From positions 1-15,237 of the forward strand of contig CAYWTX010000259.1 in NCBI GenBank assembly GCA_964461295.1: a stretch of 15,237 bases of DNA, in the 5' to 3' direction. Shown piece after piece: positions 1 through 7,253 of this stretch. Every line of letters starts with the position of its first letter. Position 1 is the stretch's first letter. This DNA is from CAYWTX01 sp964461295 (lineage in GTDB: Bacteria > Planctomycetota > Phycisphaerae > SM23-33). The translations under genes and the position numbers were made by a program. The notes below the pieces were generated by a model, which was not told where the DNA came from, made no database searches, and saw nothing but the letters and a program-made list of their open reading frames with translations.

Positions 1-28
1 CTCGGCTGCGGGGTTGGCGGGGTGGGCG

Positions 29-80
29 GGGCTTGGAGGGGAGGCCTGGGCTTGGAGGGAAGGCCGGGGCTTGGAGGGGA
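29..80. repeat. G-rich 19-bp tandem repeat, about 2.7 copies
   Basis: Three consecutive units begin with GGGCTTGGAGGG at 29, 48 and 67, a period of 19 bp. The first two differ at two positions (G/A and T/G), and the third decays after about 14 bases. The tract lies in the non-coding leader of the glycoside hydrolase gene. It may be a slippage repeat or a G-rich structure-forming tract. No function can be assigned. Confidence 0.8.
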
Positions 81-136
81 TGGACGCGGCAGGAGAATGG
101 TTGTAGCATCCACGCAGGTCACAGCAAGGAGCGAAC

Positions 137-1150
137 ATGTCTTTCCAGGTCCAGCGCGGCGTGAATATCGGCGGATGGCTCAGCCAGAGCAAGGCGCGGG
201 GCGCGGAGCGGCGGCAGCGCTTCACGCGCGAAGACGTGCCGAAGCTTGCCGCCATGGGCTTTGACCACCTGCGCCTGCCGGTGGACGAGGAGCAGCTTTG
301 GGACGCCGCCGGCCGGCGCGATTGCGAAGCGTGGGACCTGATGGACGCCTGCCTCGACTGGTGCGACGAGGCCGGCCTGCGGGTTGTCGTCGACCTGCAC
401 ATCCTGCGCAGCCACTACTTCATGGCGGCCGAGAAGCCGCTGTTCACCGATCCCTCCGCGGGGGAACACTTCGCCGACCTGTGGCGTGACCTGTCGGCCG
501 GCCTGCGTGGGCGCAACCTGGACAAGGTGGCGTACGAGTTGATGAACGAGCCGGTGGCGGTCGAGCACGCCGACTGGAACCGCGTGTACCCGCTGGCGTA
601 CCGTGCGATCCGCCAGGGCGAGCCGCGGCGGGTGGTGGTGCTGGGATCCAACCTGTGGAGCCAGGCGCGGACATTCGAGCATCTGGCCGTGCCGGAGGGC
701 GACCGCGAGCTGATCCTCACGTTCCACTTTTACGAGCCAATGTTCGTCACACACTACCGGGCGAGTTGGGTGGTCGAGTGCAAGGAGTACGACGGGCCGG
801 TGCAGTATCCCGGCTCGCCCGTGTCGGCGGAGGCGTGGCGGGCACTGCCGGCCGACCGGCGGGCGCGAATGGCGAAGTGGAACACGCCGTACGACGCGTA
901 TCAGATGGAGGTGGCGATATCGTGGCCGCTGGCGGTGCGGGAGCGGACGGGGCTGCCCCTGTACTGCGGCGAGTTCGGGGCGATTCACGCGGCGCCGGCG
1001 GAGTTGCGTGCGGCGTGGACGAAGGACTTGATCGGCGTGCTGGAGGCAAAGGGCATCGCGTGGGCGGAGTGGAATTACCTGGGGGGCTTCGGCGTATTCA
1101 GCAGAGAGAACGGACTAAGCGAAGTTGGCAGGGAGATACTGCGGCGATAG
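137..1150 (+). CDS. Glycoside hydrolase family 5 (cellulase-like) protein
   Basis: A 337-residue TIM-barrel glycosidase of the GH5 (clan GH-A) type, expected to hydrolyse beta-1,4-linked glucan, mannan or a related glucoside with retention of configuration. The acid/base Glu lies in LMNEP (E138). The nucleophile Glu lies in LYCGEFG (E279). The substrate-site motifs DLH (D86, H88), HFYEP (H197, Y199) and a C-terminal AWAEWNYLGGFGVF stretch are also present. The start at 137 is fixed by AAGGAG at 126-131, five bases upstream. No signal peptide, carbohydrate-binding module or anchor is visible, so it probably acts in the cytoplasm on imported oligosaccharides or glucosides. The exact substrate cannot be read from the sequence. 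The next gene has its own promoter, so this one is probably monocistronic or ends an operon that begins to the left. Confidence 0.9.
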   Translation: MSFQVQRGVNIGGWLSQSKARGAERRQRFTREDVPKLAAMGFDHLRLPVDEEQLWDAAGRRDCEAWDLMDACLDWCDEAGLRVVVDLHILRSHYFMAAEKPLFTDPSAGEHFADLWRDLSAGLRGRNLDKVAYELMNEPVAVEHADWNRVYPLAYRAIRQGEPRRVVVLGSNLWSQARTFEHLAVPEGDRELILTFHFYEPMFVTHYRASWVVECKEYDGPVQYPGSPVSAEAWRALPADRRARMAKWNTPYDAYQMEVAISWPLAVRERTGLPLYCGEFGAIHAAPAELRAAWTKDLIGVLEAKGIAWAEWNYLGGFGVFSRENGLSEVGREILRR

Positions 1151-1175
1151 GGGGCGGGGGGGGAACAGCCGAGGA

Positions 1176-1195
1176 GGTGACGGCGGGATGTCACC
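1176..1195. other. Small inverted repeat after the GH5 gene
   Basis: GGTGAC (1176-1181) and GTCACC (1190-1195) form a perfect 6-bp stem around an 8-nt loop. It sits 26 nt past the GH5 stop and before the operon promoter. No U-tract follows, so it is a weak candidate terminator or an operator, not a firm call. Confidence 0.3.
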
Positions 1196-1234
1196 CCGAT
1201 GGCGGCTCTTCTGAACCAGGTCGGTTCTTGCACC

Positions 1235-1263
1235 TTGACATCCGGCGCGAGCCTGCTACTAAT
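1235..1263 (+). promoter_or_regulatory. Likely sigma-70 promoter of the Ehr-type operon
   Basis: A perfect TTGACA -35 box at 1235-1240 is followed after 16-17 bases by TACTAAT (1257-1263), an acceptable but imperfect -10. Transcription would begin near 1270 and leave a leader of about 40 nt before the ATG at 1313. The position implies that the regulator gene starts at 1313 and not at the in-frame ATG at 1199. Confidence 0.5.
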
Positions 1264-1312
1264 TGTCCCAGGTTGTCCAAGGCGGTGGCCAGATGACAGG
1301 AGTCGGCGGAAG

Positions 1313-2032
1313 ATGAATCTTGGTGTCAGGGATGTCGCGGTCCTTCTGGGCGTTTCCGAGAAGACCGTCTACCGGTGGATCGCGCAGAACAAGCTCCCCA
1401 CGCATCGGGTGAGCGACCAGCACCGGTTCAATCGGGCTGAGGTGCTCGAGTGGGCGACGGCCCAGCGGATTCCGCTGTCGCCGAAGATGCTCGAGGAGCC
1501 CGGCGACGCGGCAATCCCCTCGCTGGCTGATGCGCTGCGGGTGGGCGGCATCCACTATCGCGTCGGCGGCGCCGACAAGGCATCGGTACTCCGGAGCGTG
1601 GTGGACGTCATGCCCCTGGCGGAGGAGGTCGACCGCGAGTTCCTTCTGCAAGTGCTGCTGGCGCGCGAGTCGATCGGTTCGACGGGCATCGGCGACGGCA
1701 TCGCCATTCCGCACGTACGCAACCCCGTGGTCTTTCACATCACGCGGCCGATGATGGCCCTGTGCTTCCTCGACAACCCCATCGACTTCCAGGCCATTGA
1801 CTCCAAGCCGGTACACACGCTTTTCACGATCGTCAGCCCGACGATCAAGGCGCACCTGAGCCTGCTGGGCCGCCTGACGTACGGTCTGCGCGATTCGGCG
1901 TTCGCCACGGGGGTTCGCGAGCAGGCGTCGCGCGAGGAGATCCTTCGTGCGGCCGACGAACTGGACGGGGTGCTTGGCCGCGCGTCTGGACCCGCGGCCG
2001 TGGCGCCTGGGGCGGGGGGCGCCGCGCGATGA
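1313..2032 (+). CDS. HTH-PTS EIIA (PtsN-like) fusion regulator
   Basis: A 239-residue protein. Residues 1-50 are an excisionase/MerR-like helix-turn-helix (GVRDVAVLLGVSEKTVYRWI, then KLPTHRVSDQHRFNRAEVLEW). Residues about 68-222 are a PTS EIIA type 2 (mannitol/fructose/Ntr) domain with the phospho-acceptor His in GIGDGIAIPH (H134). Known family logic is that phosphorylation by HPr or EIIA-Ntr phosphotransfer signals carbon or nitrogen state. Here it would probably tune DNA binding. I chose the ATG at 1313 because it follows AGGAG (1298-1302), begins the HTH domain, and lies downstream of the promoter; the ATG at 1199 lies upstream of it. The stop overlaps the next start (ATGA, 2029-2032), so it is translationally coupled to the first membrane subunit. 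It may autoregulate or set operon output by sugar-PTS state. That role is inferred. Confidence 0.85.
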   Translation: MNLGVRDVAVLLGVSEKTVYRWIAQNKLPTHRVSDQHRFNRAEVLEWATAQRIPLSPKMLEEPGDAAIPSLADALRVGGIHYRVGGADKASVLRSVVDVMPLAEEVDREFLLQVLLARESIGSTGIGDGIAIPHVRNPVVFHITRPMMALCFLDNPIDFQAIDSKPVHTLFTIVSPTIKAHLSLLGRLTYGLRDSAFATGVREQASREEILRAADELDGVLGRASGPAAVAPGAGGAAR

Positions 2033-4026
2033 ACGAGTTGTTGTTACTCGGCCCGGCCGTGGTGCTTCTGGTCGGCGGGGCGGTGTGCGGGGTCGTCGGC
2101 GGCACGGGCGTGCGGGCGAACCGGTTGGGCCCGGCCGTGGCGGTGCTGGGCGGCGTTCCGGCGGGCGTGGCGGCGGCGTGGGTGCTGCTGGGCGGCGGGC
2201 AGCTTGCCGTGGAGCTAGCCTGGCCGGTGCCGTTTGGCTCGCTGTCGCTGGGGATGGACGCGTTGTCGGCGTTCTTCGTGCTGGCGATTGTGGTGGTGAG
2301 CGTGCTGGGGGCGATCTACGGCGGGCGGTACATGGACCTGTACGCCGGGCAACGGCACCTGGGTTCGTCGTGGTTCTTCTACAACGCGTTGCTGGCGGCA
2401 ATGCTGGTGGTGGTGACGGCCCGCAACGGCGTGCTGTTCCTGGTGGCGTGGGAGGGGATGTCGCTGGCGTCGTTCTTCCTGGTGATGTTCGAGCACGACA
2501 GGGGCGAGGTGCGTCGGGCGGGCTGGACGTACCTGATCGCGATGCACCTGGGCACGGCATTCCTGTTGGCGGAATTCGCGCTGCTGGCGGGTTCGGCGAC
2601 GACGTGGGACTTCGCGGGCTTCGCGGCGCCGGCATCGCCGGGCCGCGCGGGGGCGATGTTCCTGCTGGCGGCGGTGGGGTTCGGCACGAAGGCGGGTTTC
2701 CTGCCGTTGCACGTCTGGCTGCCGGAGGCGCATCCGGCAGCGCCGTCGCACGTGTCGGCCGTGATGAGCGGCGTGATGATCAAGACGGGGATTTACGGGT
2801 TGTTGCGGGTGATGGGGTTCCTGGGCGAGCCGGCGGCGTGGTGGGGCTGGACGCTGCTGGGGATCGGGGCCGCCTCGGGCGTGGCGGGAGTGCTGATGGC
2901 GTTGGCGCAGCACGACCTCAAGCGGCTGCTGGCGTATCACAGCGTGGAGAACATCGGGATCATCTGCCTGGGGCTGGGGTTGGGCGTGTTGGGCGCGGCC
3001 AGCGGGAACGTGGCCTTGGCGGTGCTGGGCACGGCCGGCGGGCTGCTGCACGTGTGGAATCACGCGATCTTCAAGAGTTGCCTGTTCTTCGGGGCCGGCA
3101 GCGTGCTGCACGCGACAGGCACGAAGGAGGTGGAGCAGCTTGGCGGGCTGCTGAAGCGCATGCCGACGACGGGCGCGACGTTCCTGGTGGCGTCGGCGGC
3201 GATTTGCGGCCTGCCGCCGCTCAACGGGTTCGTGAGCGAGTTGCTGATCTACATGGCGGGCTTCGTGGGCGTGGCGGGCGCGGCGGGGTCGAAGGCGTTG
3301 GCGGCGGCGGGGGCCGTGGCGATTCTGGCGCTGGGGTTGATCGGCGGTCTGGCGGCGGCGTGCTTCGCCAAGGCGTTCGGCGTGGTGTTCCTGGGCGAGG
3401 GGCGGAGCCAGTCGGCCATGGTGGCGCACGAAGCGCCGGGCGCGATGCGTGTGGCGATGGTGGCGACGGCGGCGCTGTGCGTGCTGATCGGCCTGGCGGG
3501 GCCGGCGGCGTTGGCGGCCGCGGCGCCGGTGGTGAAGCAGGTCCTTCCGGCGGCGACGTGTCAGGCGGCGCAGGGGTGGGTGGACGCGGCGGGAGCGATC
3601 CTATGGCGCGTGACGGCGGCGGCCGGGACGCTGCTGGTGCTCATCGGCGCCGCGGCGTGGTTGCGTCGGAAGCTGCTGGCCGGGCGGAGCGTGGGCTCGA
3701 CGGTGACGTGGGACTGCGGCTACGCGGCGCCGACGGCCCGCATGCAGTACACGGCGTCGTCGCTGGCGGCGCCCATCGTGGGGATGTTCGCGTGGCTGCT
3801 GCGGCCGCGGGTGAACGAGCGTCGGCCGGAAGGGCTGTTCCCGGCCGAGGCGAGCTATGAATCGCACGCGGAGGACGCGTTCGAGCGCGGCGTGTTCCGG
3901 CCGGCGTTCCTCGCGGTGGACTGGTTGGCGGGCCGGCTGCAGTGGCTGCAGGCCGGGCGCAACCAGCTCTACATCCTGTACATCGCGGCGACGCTGCTGA
4001 TTCTGCTGGTTTGGAAGCTGGGATAG
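2029..4026 (+). CDS. hyfB: HyfB/NuoL-like proton-conducting membrane subunit
   Basis: A 665-residue polytopic membrane protein of the Mrp/NuoL antiporter-like family, closest in type to hydrogenase-4 subunit B (HyfB/HycC). It should carry out proton or sodium translocation driven by the soluble redox module. Ion-path residues are in place: the TM5 Glu in AWEGMSLASF (E142), the TM7 Lys in MIKTGIYG (K252), the broken-helix Lys in HDLKRLLAYHS (K298), and the TM12-type Lys in HAIFKSCLFF (K349). The length matches HyfB. It starts inside the stop of the regulator gene. It is followed after two bases by the HyfC-like gene, whose start has no strong ribosome site and so probably relies on coupling. 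Confidence 0.92.
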   Translation: MNELLLLGPAVVLLVGGAVCGVVGGTGVRANRLGPAVAVLGGVPAGVAAAWVLLGGGQLAVELAWPVPFGSLSLGMDALSAFFVLAIVVVSVLGAIYGGRYMDLYAGQRHLGSSWFFYNALLAAMLVVVTARNGVLFLVAWEGMSLASFFLVMFEHDRGEVRRAGWTYLIAMHLGTAFLLAEFALLAGSATTWDFAGFAAPASPGRAGAMFLLAAVGFGTKAGFLPLHVWLPEAHPAAPSHVSAVMSGVMIKTGIYGLLRVMGFLGEPAAWWGWTLLGIGAASGVAGVLMALAQHDLKRLLAYHSVENIGIICLGLGLGVLGAASGNVALAVLGTAGGLLHVWNHAIFKSCLFFGAGSVLHATGTKEVEQLGGLLKRMPTTGATFLVASAAICGLPPLNGFVSELLIYMAGFVGVAGAAGSKALAAAGAVAILALGLIGGLAAACFAKAFGVVFLGEGRSQSAMVAHEAPGAMRVAMVATAALCVLIGLAGPAALAAAAPVVKQVLPAATCQAAQGWVDAAGAILWRVTAAAGTLLVLIGAAAWLRRKLLAGRSVGSTVTWDCGYAAPTARMQYTASSLAAPIVGMFAWLLRPRVNERRPEGLFPAEASYESHAEDAFERGVFRPAFLAVDWLAGRLQWLQAGRNQLYILYIAATLLILLVWKLG

Positions 4027-4028
4027 AC

Positions 4029-4940
4029 ATGGCGATAGTGGCATCCATTCTGCATGTGGTGGCGGCGCTGGCGTTGGCGCCGATGATGCTGGGGGTCATC
4101 CATCGCACGAAGGCGAAATTCGCGGGGCGGCGCGGCGTGCCGCTGCTCCAGCCGTACCACGACATCGTCAAGCTGCTGCGGAAGGGCGCCACGTACAGCC
4201 GCACGACGACGTGGGTGTTCCGGGCCGGGCCGACGGTGGGCGTGGCGTGTGCGGGCGCGGCGCTGCTGGTGACGCCCCTGGGGGGCGTGGGCGGGCTGCT
4301 GGCGTTTCCGGGCGACCTGCTGCTGCTGGCGTACGTGCTGGGGCTGATGCGGTTCCTGACGGTGCTGGCGGCGATGGACACGGGCTCGGCGTTCGAGGGC
4401 ATGGGCGCCAGCCGCGAGGTGCAGTTTTCCATGCTGGCGGAACCGGCGCTGCTGCTGGGCCTGGCGGCGATGGCGGCGGCGTCGGGCAGCCTGTCGCTGA
4501 CGGGGATGTACGCGGCGCCCCTGGCGTCGGCGGCGTCGGCGGGGCCGGCGCTGGCCCTGGTGGCCGCGGCGCTGCTGGTGGTGGTGCTGACGGAGAACGC
4601 CCGCATTCCGGTGGACGACCCGAACACGCATCTGGAATTGACGATGATTCACGAGGCGATGGTCCTGGACCACGGCGGGGTGGACCTGGGGTTCATCCAG
4701 TACGGTTCGGCCCTGAAGCTGTGGGTGCTGGGCGCGCTGCTGGTGGGCGTGGCCCTGCCGCTGCGGACGGGCTGGGCGCTGGGCGACCTGGCGGTCGGCG
4801 TGGCGGCGCAGGGCGTGCTGGCCGTGGTGGTGGGGGTGATCGAATCGACGATGGCGCGGCTGCGGCTGGTGCGGCTGCCGCAGTTGCTGGTTGCCGCGTC
4901 GGTGCTGAGCGCGCTGGCGCTGGCGTGGGCGGCGAGGTGA
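4029..4940 (+). CDS. hyfC: HyfC/NuoH-like membrane anchor subunit
   Basis: A 303-residue integral membrane protein of the respiratory complex I subunit 1 (NuoH/HycD/HyfC) family. It forms the interface between the membrane arm and the soluble catalytic arm. Family hallmarks are QPYHDIVKLLRKG near the N-terminus, the acidic loop FEGMGASREVQFSMLAEPALL, and the ENARIPVDDP...THLELTMIHEAMVLD segment near the middle. An in-frame ATG at 3942 lies within the upstream gene. I chose 4029 because it gives the usual HyfC length and follows the previous stop by two bases. The next gene begins after three bases. Confidence 0.92.
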   Translation: MAIVASILHVVAALALAPMMLGVIHRTKAKFAGRRGVPLLQPYHDIVKLLRKGATYSRTTTWVFRAGPTVGVACAGAALLVTPLGGVGGLLAFPGDLLLLAYVLGLMRFLTVLAAMDTGSAFEGMGASREVQFSMLAEPALLLGLAAMAAASGSLSLTGMYAAPLASAASAGPALALVAAALLVVVLTENARIPVDDPNTHLELTMIHEAMVLDHGGVDLGFIQYGSALKLWVLGALLVGVALPLRTGWALGDLAVGVAAQGVLAVVVGVIESTMARLRLVRLPQLLVAASVLSALALAWAAR

Positions 4941-4943
4941 TCG

Positions 4944-5585
4944 ATGGAAGCGTTGCAGGACGCGTTGGTGGTGGTGCTGGTGCTGACGAACTTTCGTCTG
5001 CTGGGTTCCAGCCGCTTCGCGGCGTGCGTGCAGACGATGGCGATTCAGGCGGTGGTGCTGGGCGCGCTGGCGATGGCGATGCACGCGGGGCATCAGACGG
5101 TGCGGCTGGGGCTGTTCGTGGCGGCGACGGTGGCCGTGAAGGGCCTGCTGCTGCCGTGGCTGCTGCGGCGAGCGGCTCGCGAGGCGGGCGTGCGGCGCGA
5201 GCTGATGCCGATACTGGGGTACACGCCGTCGATCCTGACCGGCGCGGTGCTGCTGGGCGTGAGTTTCTGGTTGGCCGGCCCGCTGCGTTCGGCCGTGCCG
5301 GACAGCGGCCTGCTGCTGGGTGCGGCGCTGTTCACGATGCTGAGCGGGCTGCTGCTGATCGTGGCGCGGCGGCAGGCGCTGACGCAGGTGCTGGGCTACC
5401 TGGAGATGGAGAACGGCGTGTACGCGTTCGGCGCGGCTATGGCGATCCAGGAGCCGCTGCTGGTGGAGATGGGCGTGCTGCTGGACGTGCTGGTGGCGGT
5501 GTTCGTGATGGGCATCGCCGTCTACCACATCAGCCGCGAGTTCGACCACATTGACACCGACCGTCTGTCGGTGCTGAAGGGCTGA
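4944..5585 (+). CDS. hyfE: HyfE-like membrane subunit (NuoK-related)
   Basis: A 213-residue, almost wholly hydrophobic protein with about six membrane helices, matching the hydrogenase-4 component E family in length, character and gene order (B-C-E-F). Its C-terminal half is related to NuoK, with a membrane Glu in LGYLEMENGVYAFG. It should be part of the ion-translocating membrane arm. GAGGTG at 4934-4939, inside the end of the upstream gene, supplies a ribosome site four bases before the ATG. Confidence 0.85.
   Translation: MEALQDALVVVLVLTNFRLLGSSRFAACVQTMAIQAVVLGALAMAMHAGHQTVRLGLFVAATVAVKGLLLPWLLRRAAREAGVRRELMPILGYTPSILTGAVLLGVSFWLAGPLRSAVPDSGLLLGAALFTMLSGLLLIVARRQALTQVLGYLEMENGVYAFGAAMAIQEPLLVEMGVLLDVLVAVFVMGIAVYHISREFDHIDTDRLSVLKG
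5555..5573. other. Inverted repeat just before the hyfF start
   Basis: CACCGAC (5555-5561) and GTCGGTG (5567-5573) form a perfect 7-bp GC-rich stem with a 5-nt loop. It lies in the last codons of hyfE, immediately upstream of the GAAGG ribosome site (5576-5580) of hyfF. A hairpin here could set hyfF translation. It could also be chance in GC-rich coding DNA. Confidence 0.3.
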
Positions 5586-5587
5586 CG

Positions 5588-7057
5588 ATGTTGTGGGCCG
5601 TGGTGTTGATACCGGCCGTCGCAGCGGCGGCGGCCTTGGCGATTCGGTGGCGCGCGGCGCGGCGGGTGCTGTTGCCCGCCGCGGGGGCGGCGCACCTTGC
5701 GTGCGTGATCGCGCTGTGCGGGGGCGGGGTCGTCGCCGTGGGCGACGGCCGGTGGATCGGGCTGGACGAGCCGGGCAAGCTGTTCCTCACGGTGGCCAGC
5801 GTGCTGTTTGTGGCCGCGGCGTCGTACACGTTCGGGCAGCTTCGCGGCGAGCATTCGGGGGGCGATGGAAAGGTGCGGGAGGGCTTCCTGTTTGCCCAGG
5901 ATCCGGAGGCGGTGTTTATCGCGTGCATGCTGGCGTTCCTGGCGACGATGAGCCTGGTGTGCGTCAGCCGGCACCTGGGTCTGCTTTGGGTGGCGGTAGA
6001 GGCGACGACGCTGGTCAGCGCGCCGCTGATCTACCACCACCGGCACCACCGCAGCCTGGAGGCGGCGTGGAAGTACCTGCTGATCTGCTCGGTGGGCATT
6101 GCCATCGCGATGCTGGGCAACTTCTGCCTGGCGTTCGCGGCCCGCGGGCAGTCGGCCCACCTGTCGCTGGGCGGCCTGCTGGCCGTGGCGGACAAGCTGG
6201 ACCCGATGTGGCTGCGTGCGGCGTTCCTGATGTTCCTGGTGGGCTACGGGACGAAGATGGGCCTGGCCCCGATGCACACGTGGCTGCCGGACGCTCACAG
6301 CGAGGCGCCATCGGGCGTGTCGGCCTTGCTGTCGGGGGCGCTGCTGAACTGCGCGTTCCTGGGCATTCTGCGGGCGCACGCGGTGATGGCCGGGGCGGGC
6401 CTGGCGGCGTTCAGCGGCGAGTTGCTCGTGCTGCTGGGGATGGTGTCGATGGGCGTGGCCGCGGTGTTCCTCATCCGCCAGGCCGACTACAAACGCATGT
6501 TGGCGTATTCGAGCATCGAGCATATGGGCATCCTCGCCCTGGGCGTGGGGCTGGGCGGACTGGCCGCACAGGGCAGCCTGCTGCACGCCGTCAATCACTC
6601 GATGGGCAAGGGGCTGCTGTTCCTTACGGCCGGGACGATCCTGGCCTCGTGGCGGACGAAGAACGCCGGCGAGGTGCGCGGGCTGCTGCGGCGCGCGCCG
6701 CTGGCGGGCGTGCTGTGGCTGGCGGGGTTCCTGGCCATCGCGGGCTCGCCGCCGTGGGGGCTGTTCCTCAGCGAGCTGACGATCCTGCGCGGCGCGCTGG
6801 AAGGCGGGCGGTGGTTCGTTGCGGGCGGCTACTTGCTCGCGCTGGGCGTGATCTTCGTTGCGATGGCGCGGATCGTGCTGCCGATGGCGTTCGGCGAGCC
6901 GTCGCCGGCGGCGCTGCCGTCGAGGCCGCGCCGGGATTTGTGGTCGCTCGTGCCGGCCTCGGCGCTCGGCGCCGCCGTGCTGGCGCTGGGCGTGTACGTC
7001 CCGCCGCAACTGTGGGCGTTCCTCCAGCAGGCGGCGGCGGCCGTGGGAGGAAGATAG
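5588..7057 (+). CDS. hyfF: HyfF/NuoN-like proton-conducting membrane subunit
   Basis: A 489-residue antiporter-like membrane subunit of the HyfF type. It gives the complex a second ion-pumping channel, as in the longer Hyf-type membrane arms. Ion-path residues are intact: Glu in VAVEATTLVSAPLIY (E138), Lys in GYGTKMGLAPMHTWLPDAHS (K223), Lys in DYKRMLAYSSIEHMG (K302), and Lys in HSMGKGLLFLTAGT (K341). The start follows the hyfE stop by two bases, with GAAGG seven bases upstream. The gene is followed by a non-coding palindromic element before the large subunit. Confidence 0.92.
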   Translation: MLWAVVLIPAVAAAAALAIRWRAARRVLLPAAGAAHLACVIALCGGGVVAVGDGRWIGLDEPGKLFLTVASVLFVAAASYTFGQLRGEHSGGDGKVREGFLFAQDPEAVFIACMLAFLATMSLVCVSRHLGLLWVAVEATTLVSAPLIYHHRHHRSLEAAWKYLLICSVGIAIAMLGNFCLAFAARGQSAHLSLGGLLAVADKLDPMWLRAAFLMFLVGYGTKMGLAPMHTWLPDAHSEAPSGVSALLSGALLNCAFLGILRAHAVMAGAGLAAFSGELLVLLGMVSMGVAAVFLIRQADYKRMLAYSSIEHMGILALGVGLGGLAAQGSLLHAVNHSMGKGLLFLTAGTILASWRTKNAGEVRGLLRRAPLAGVLWLAGFLAIAGSPPWGLFLSELTILRGALEGGRWFVAGGYLLALGVIFVAMARIVLPMAFGEPSPAALPSRPRRDLWSLVPASALGAAVLALGVYVPPQLWAFLQQAAAAVGGR

Positions 7058-7253
7058 ATGATCGCGGAGGCACAGAGGTCGCGCAGGGGAGAAAGGCAAG
7101 AGGAACCATGGTGGACACAGATGAAAGGGACGGGAAGAACCGACGCATGAGTATTCGTCCGTATCCATTGTTGTTTCATTCTCCTGTTGCCTCCGTGCCC
7201 TCCCAACGGGACCTTGGGTCTGTGCCTGTGTGGTCAGAATCGCGGACCTGCGA
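7058..7253. repeat. Imperfect palindromic intergenic element between hyfF and the large-subunit gene
   Basis: This stretch has no credible gene and differs in style from its coding neighbours, with many A/T-ending words. Its left half (GGAGGCACAGAGG near 7066, GGGGAGAA near 7085, CCATGGTGGACACAGATGAA near 7107) reappears in inverted order in the right half (GAATACTCATGC, CAACAATGGATACGGACGAA, GGAGAATG and GGAGGGCACGGAGGC read on the minus strand, about 7142-7205). This gives an imperfect inverted repeat with arms of about 60 nt. It resembles the dispersed intergenic repeats common in planctomycete-like genomes. It breaks an otherwise tight operon and lies where the ribosome site of the next gene should be. 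Confidence 0.6.

Noticed and set aside
1199..1312. N-terminal extension of the HTH-EIIA protein from ATG 1199
   Set aside because: The extra 38 residues do not look like protein, and the ATG lies upstream of the likely promoter. The ATG at 1313 has AGGAG upstream and begins the HTH domain.
1947..3860. A 637-codon open frame overlapping hyfB on the same strand
   Set aside because: It is Gly/Arg/Ala-rich and unlike a folded protein. It is a by-product of GC-rich codon use in hyfB, whose own frame has clear family motifs.
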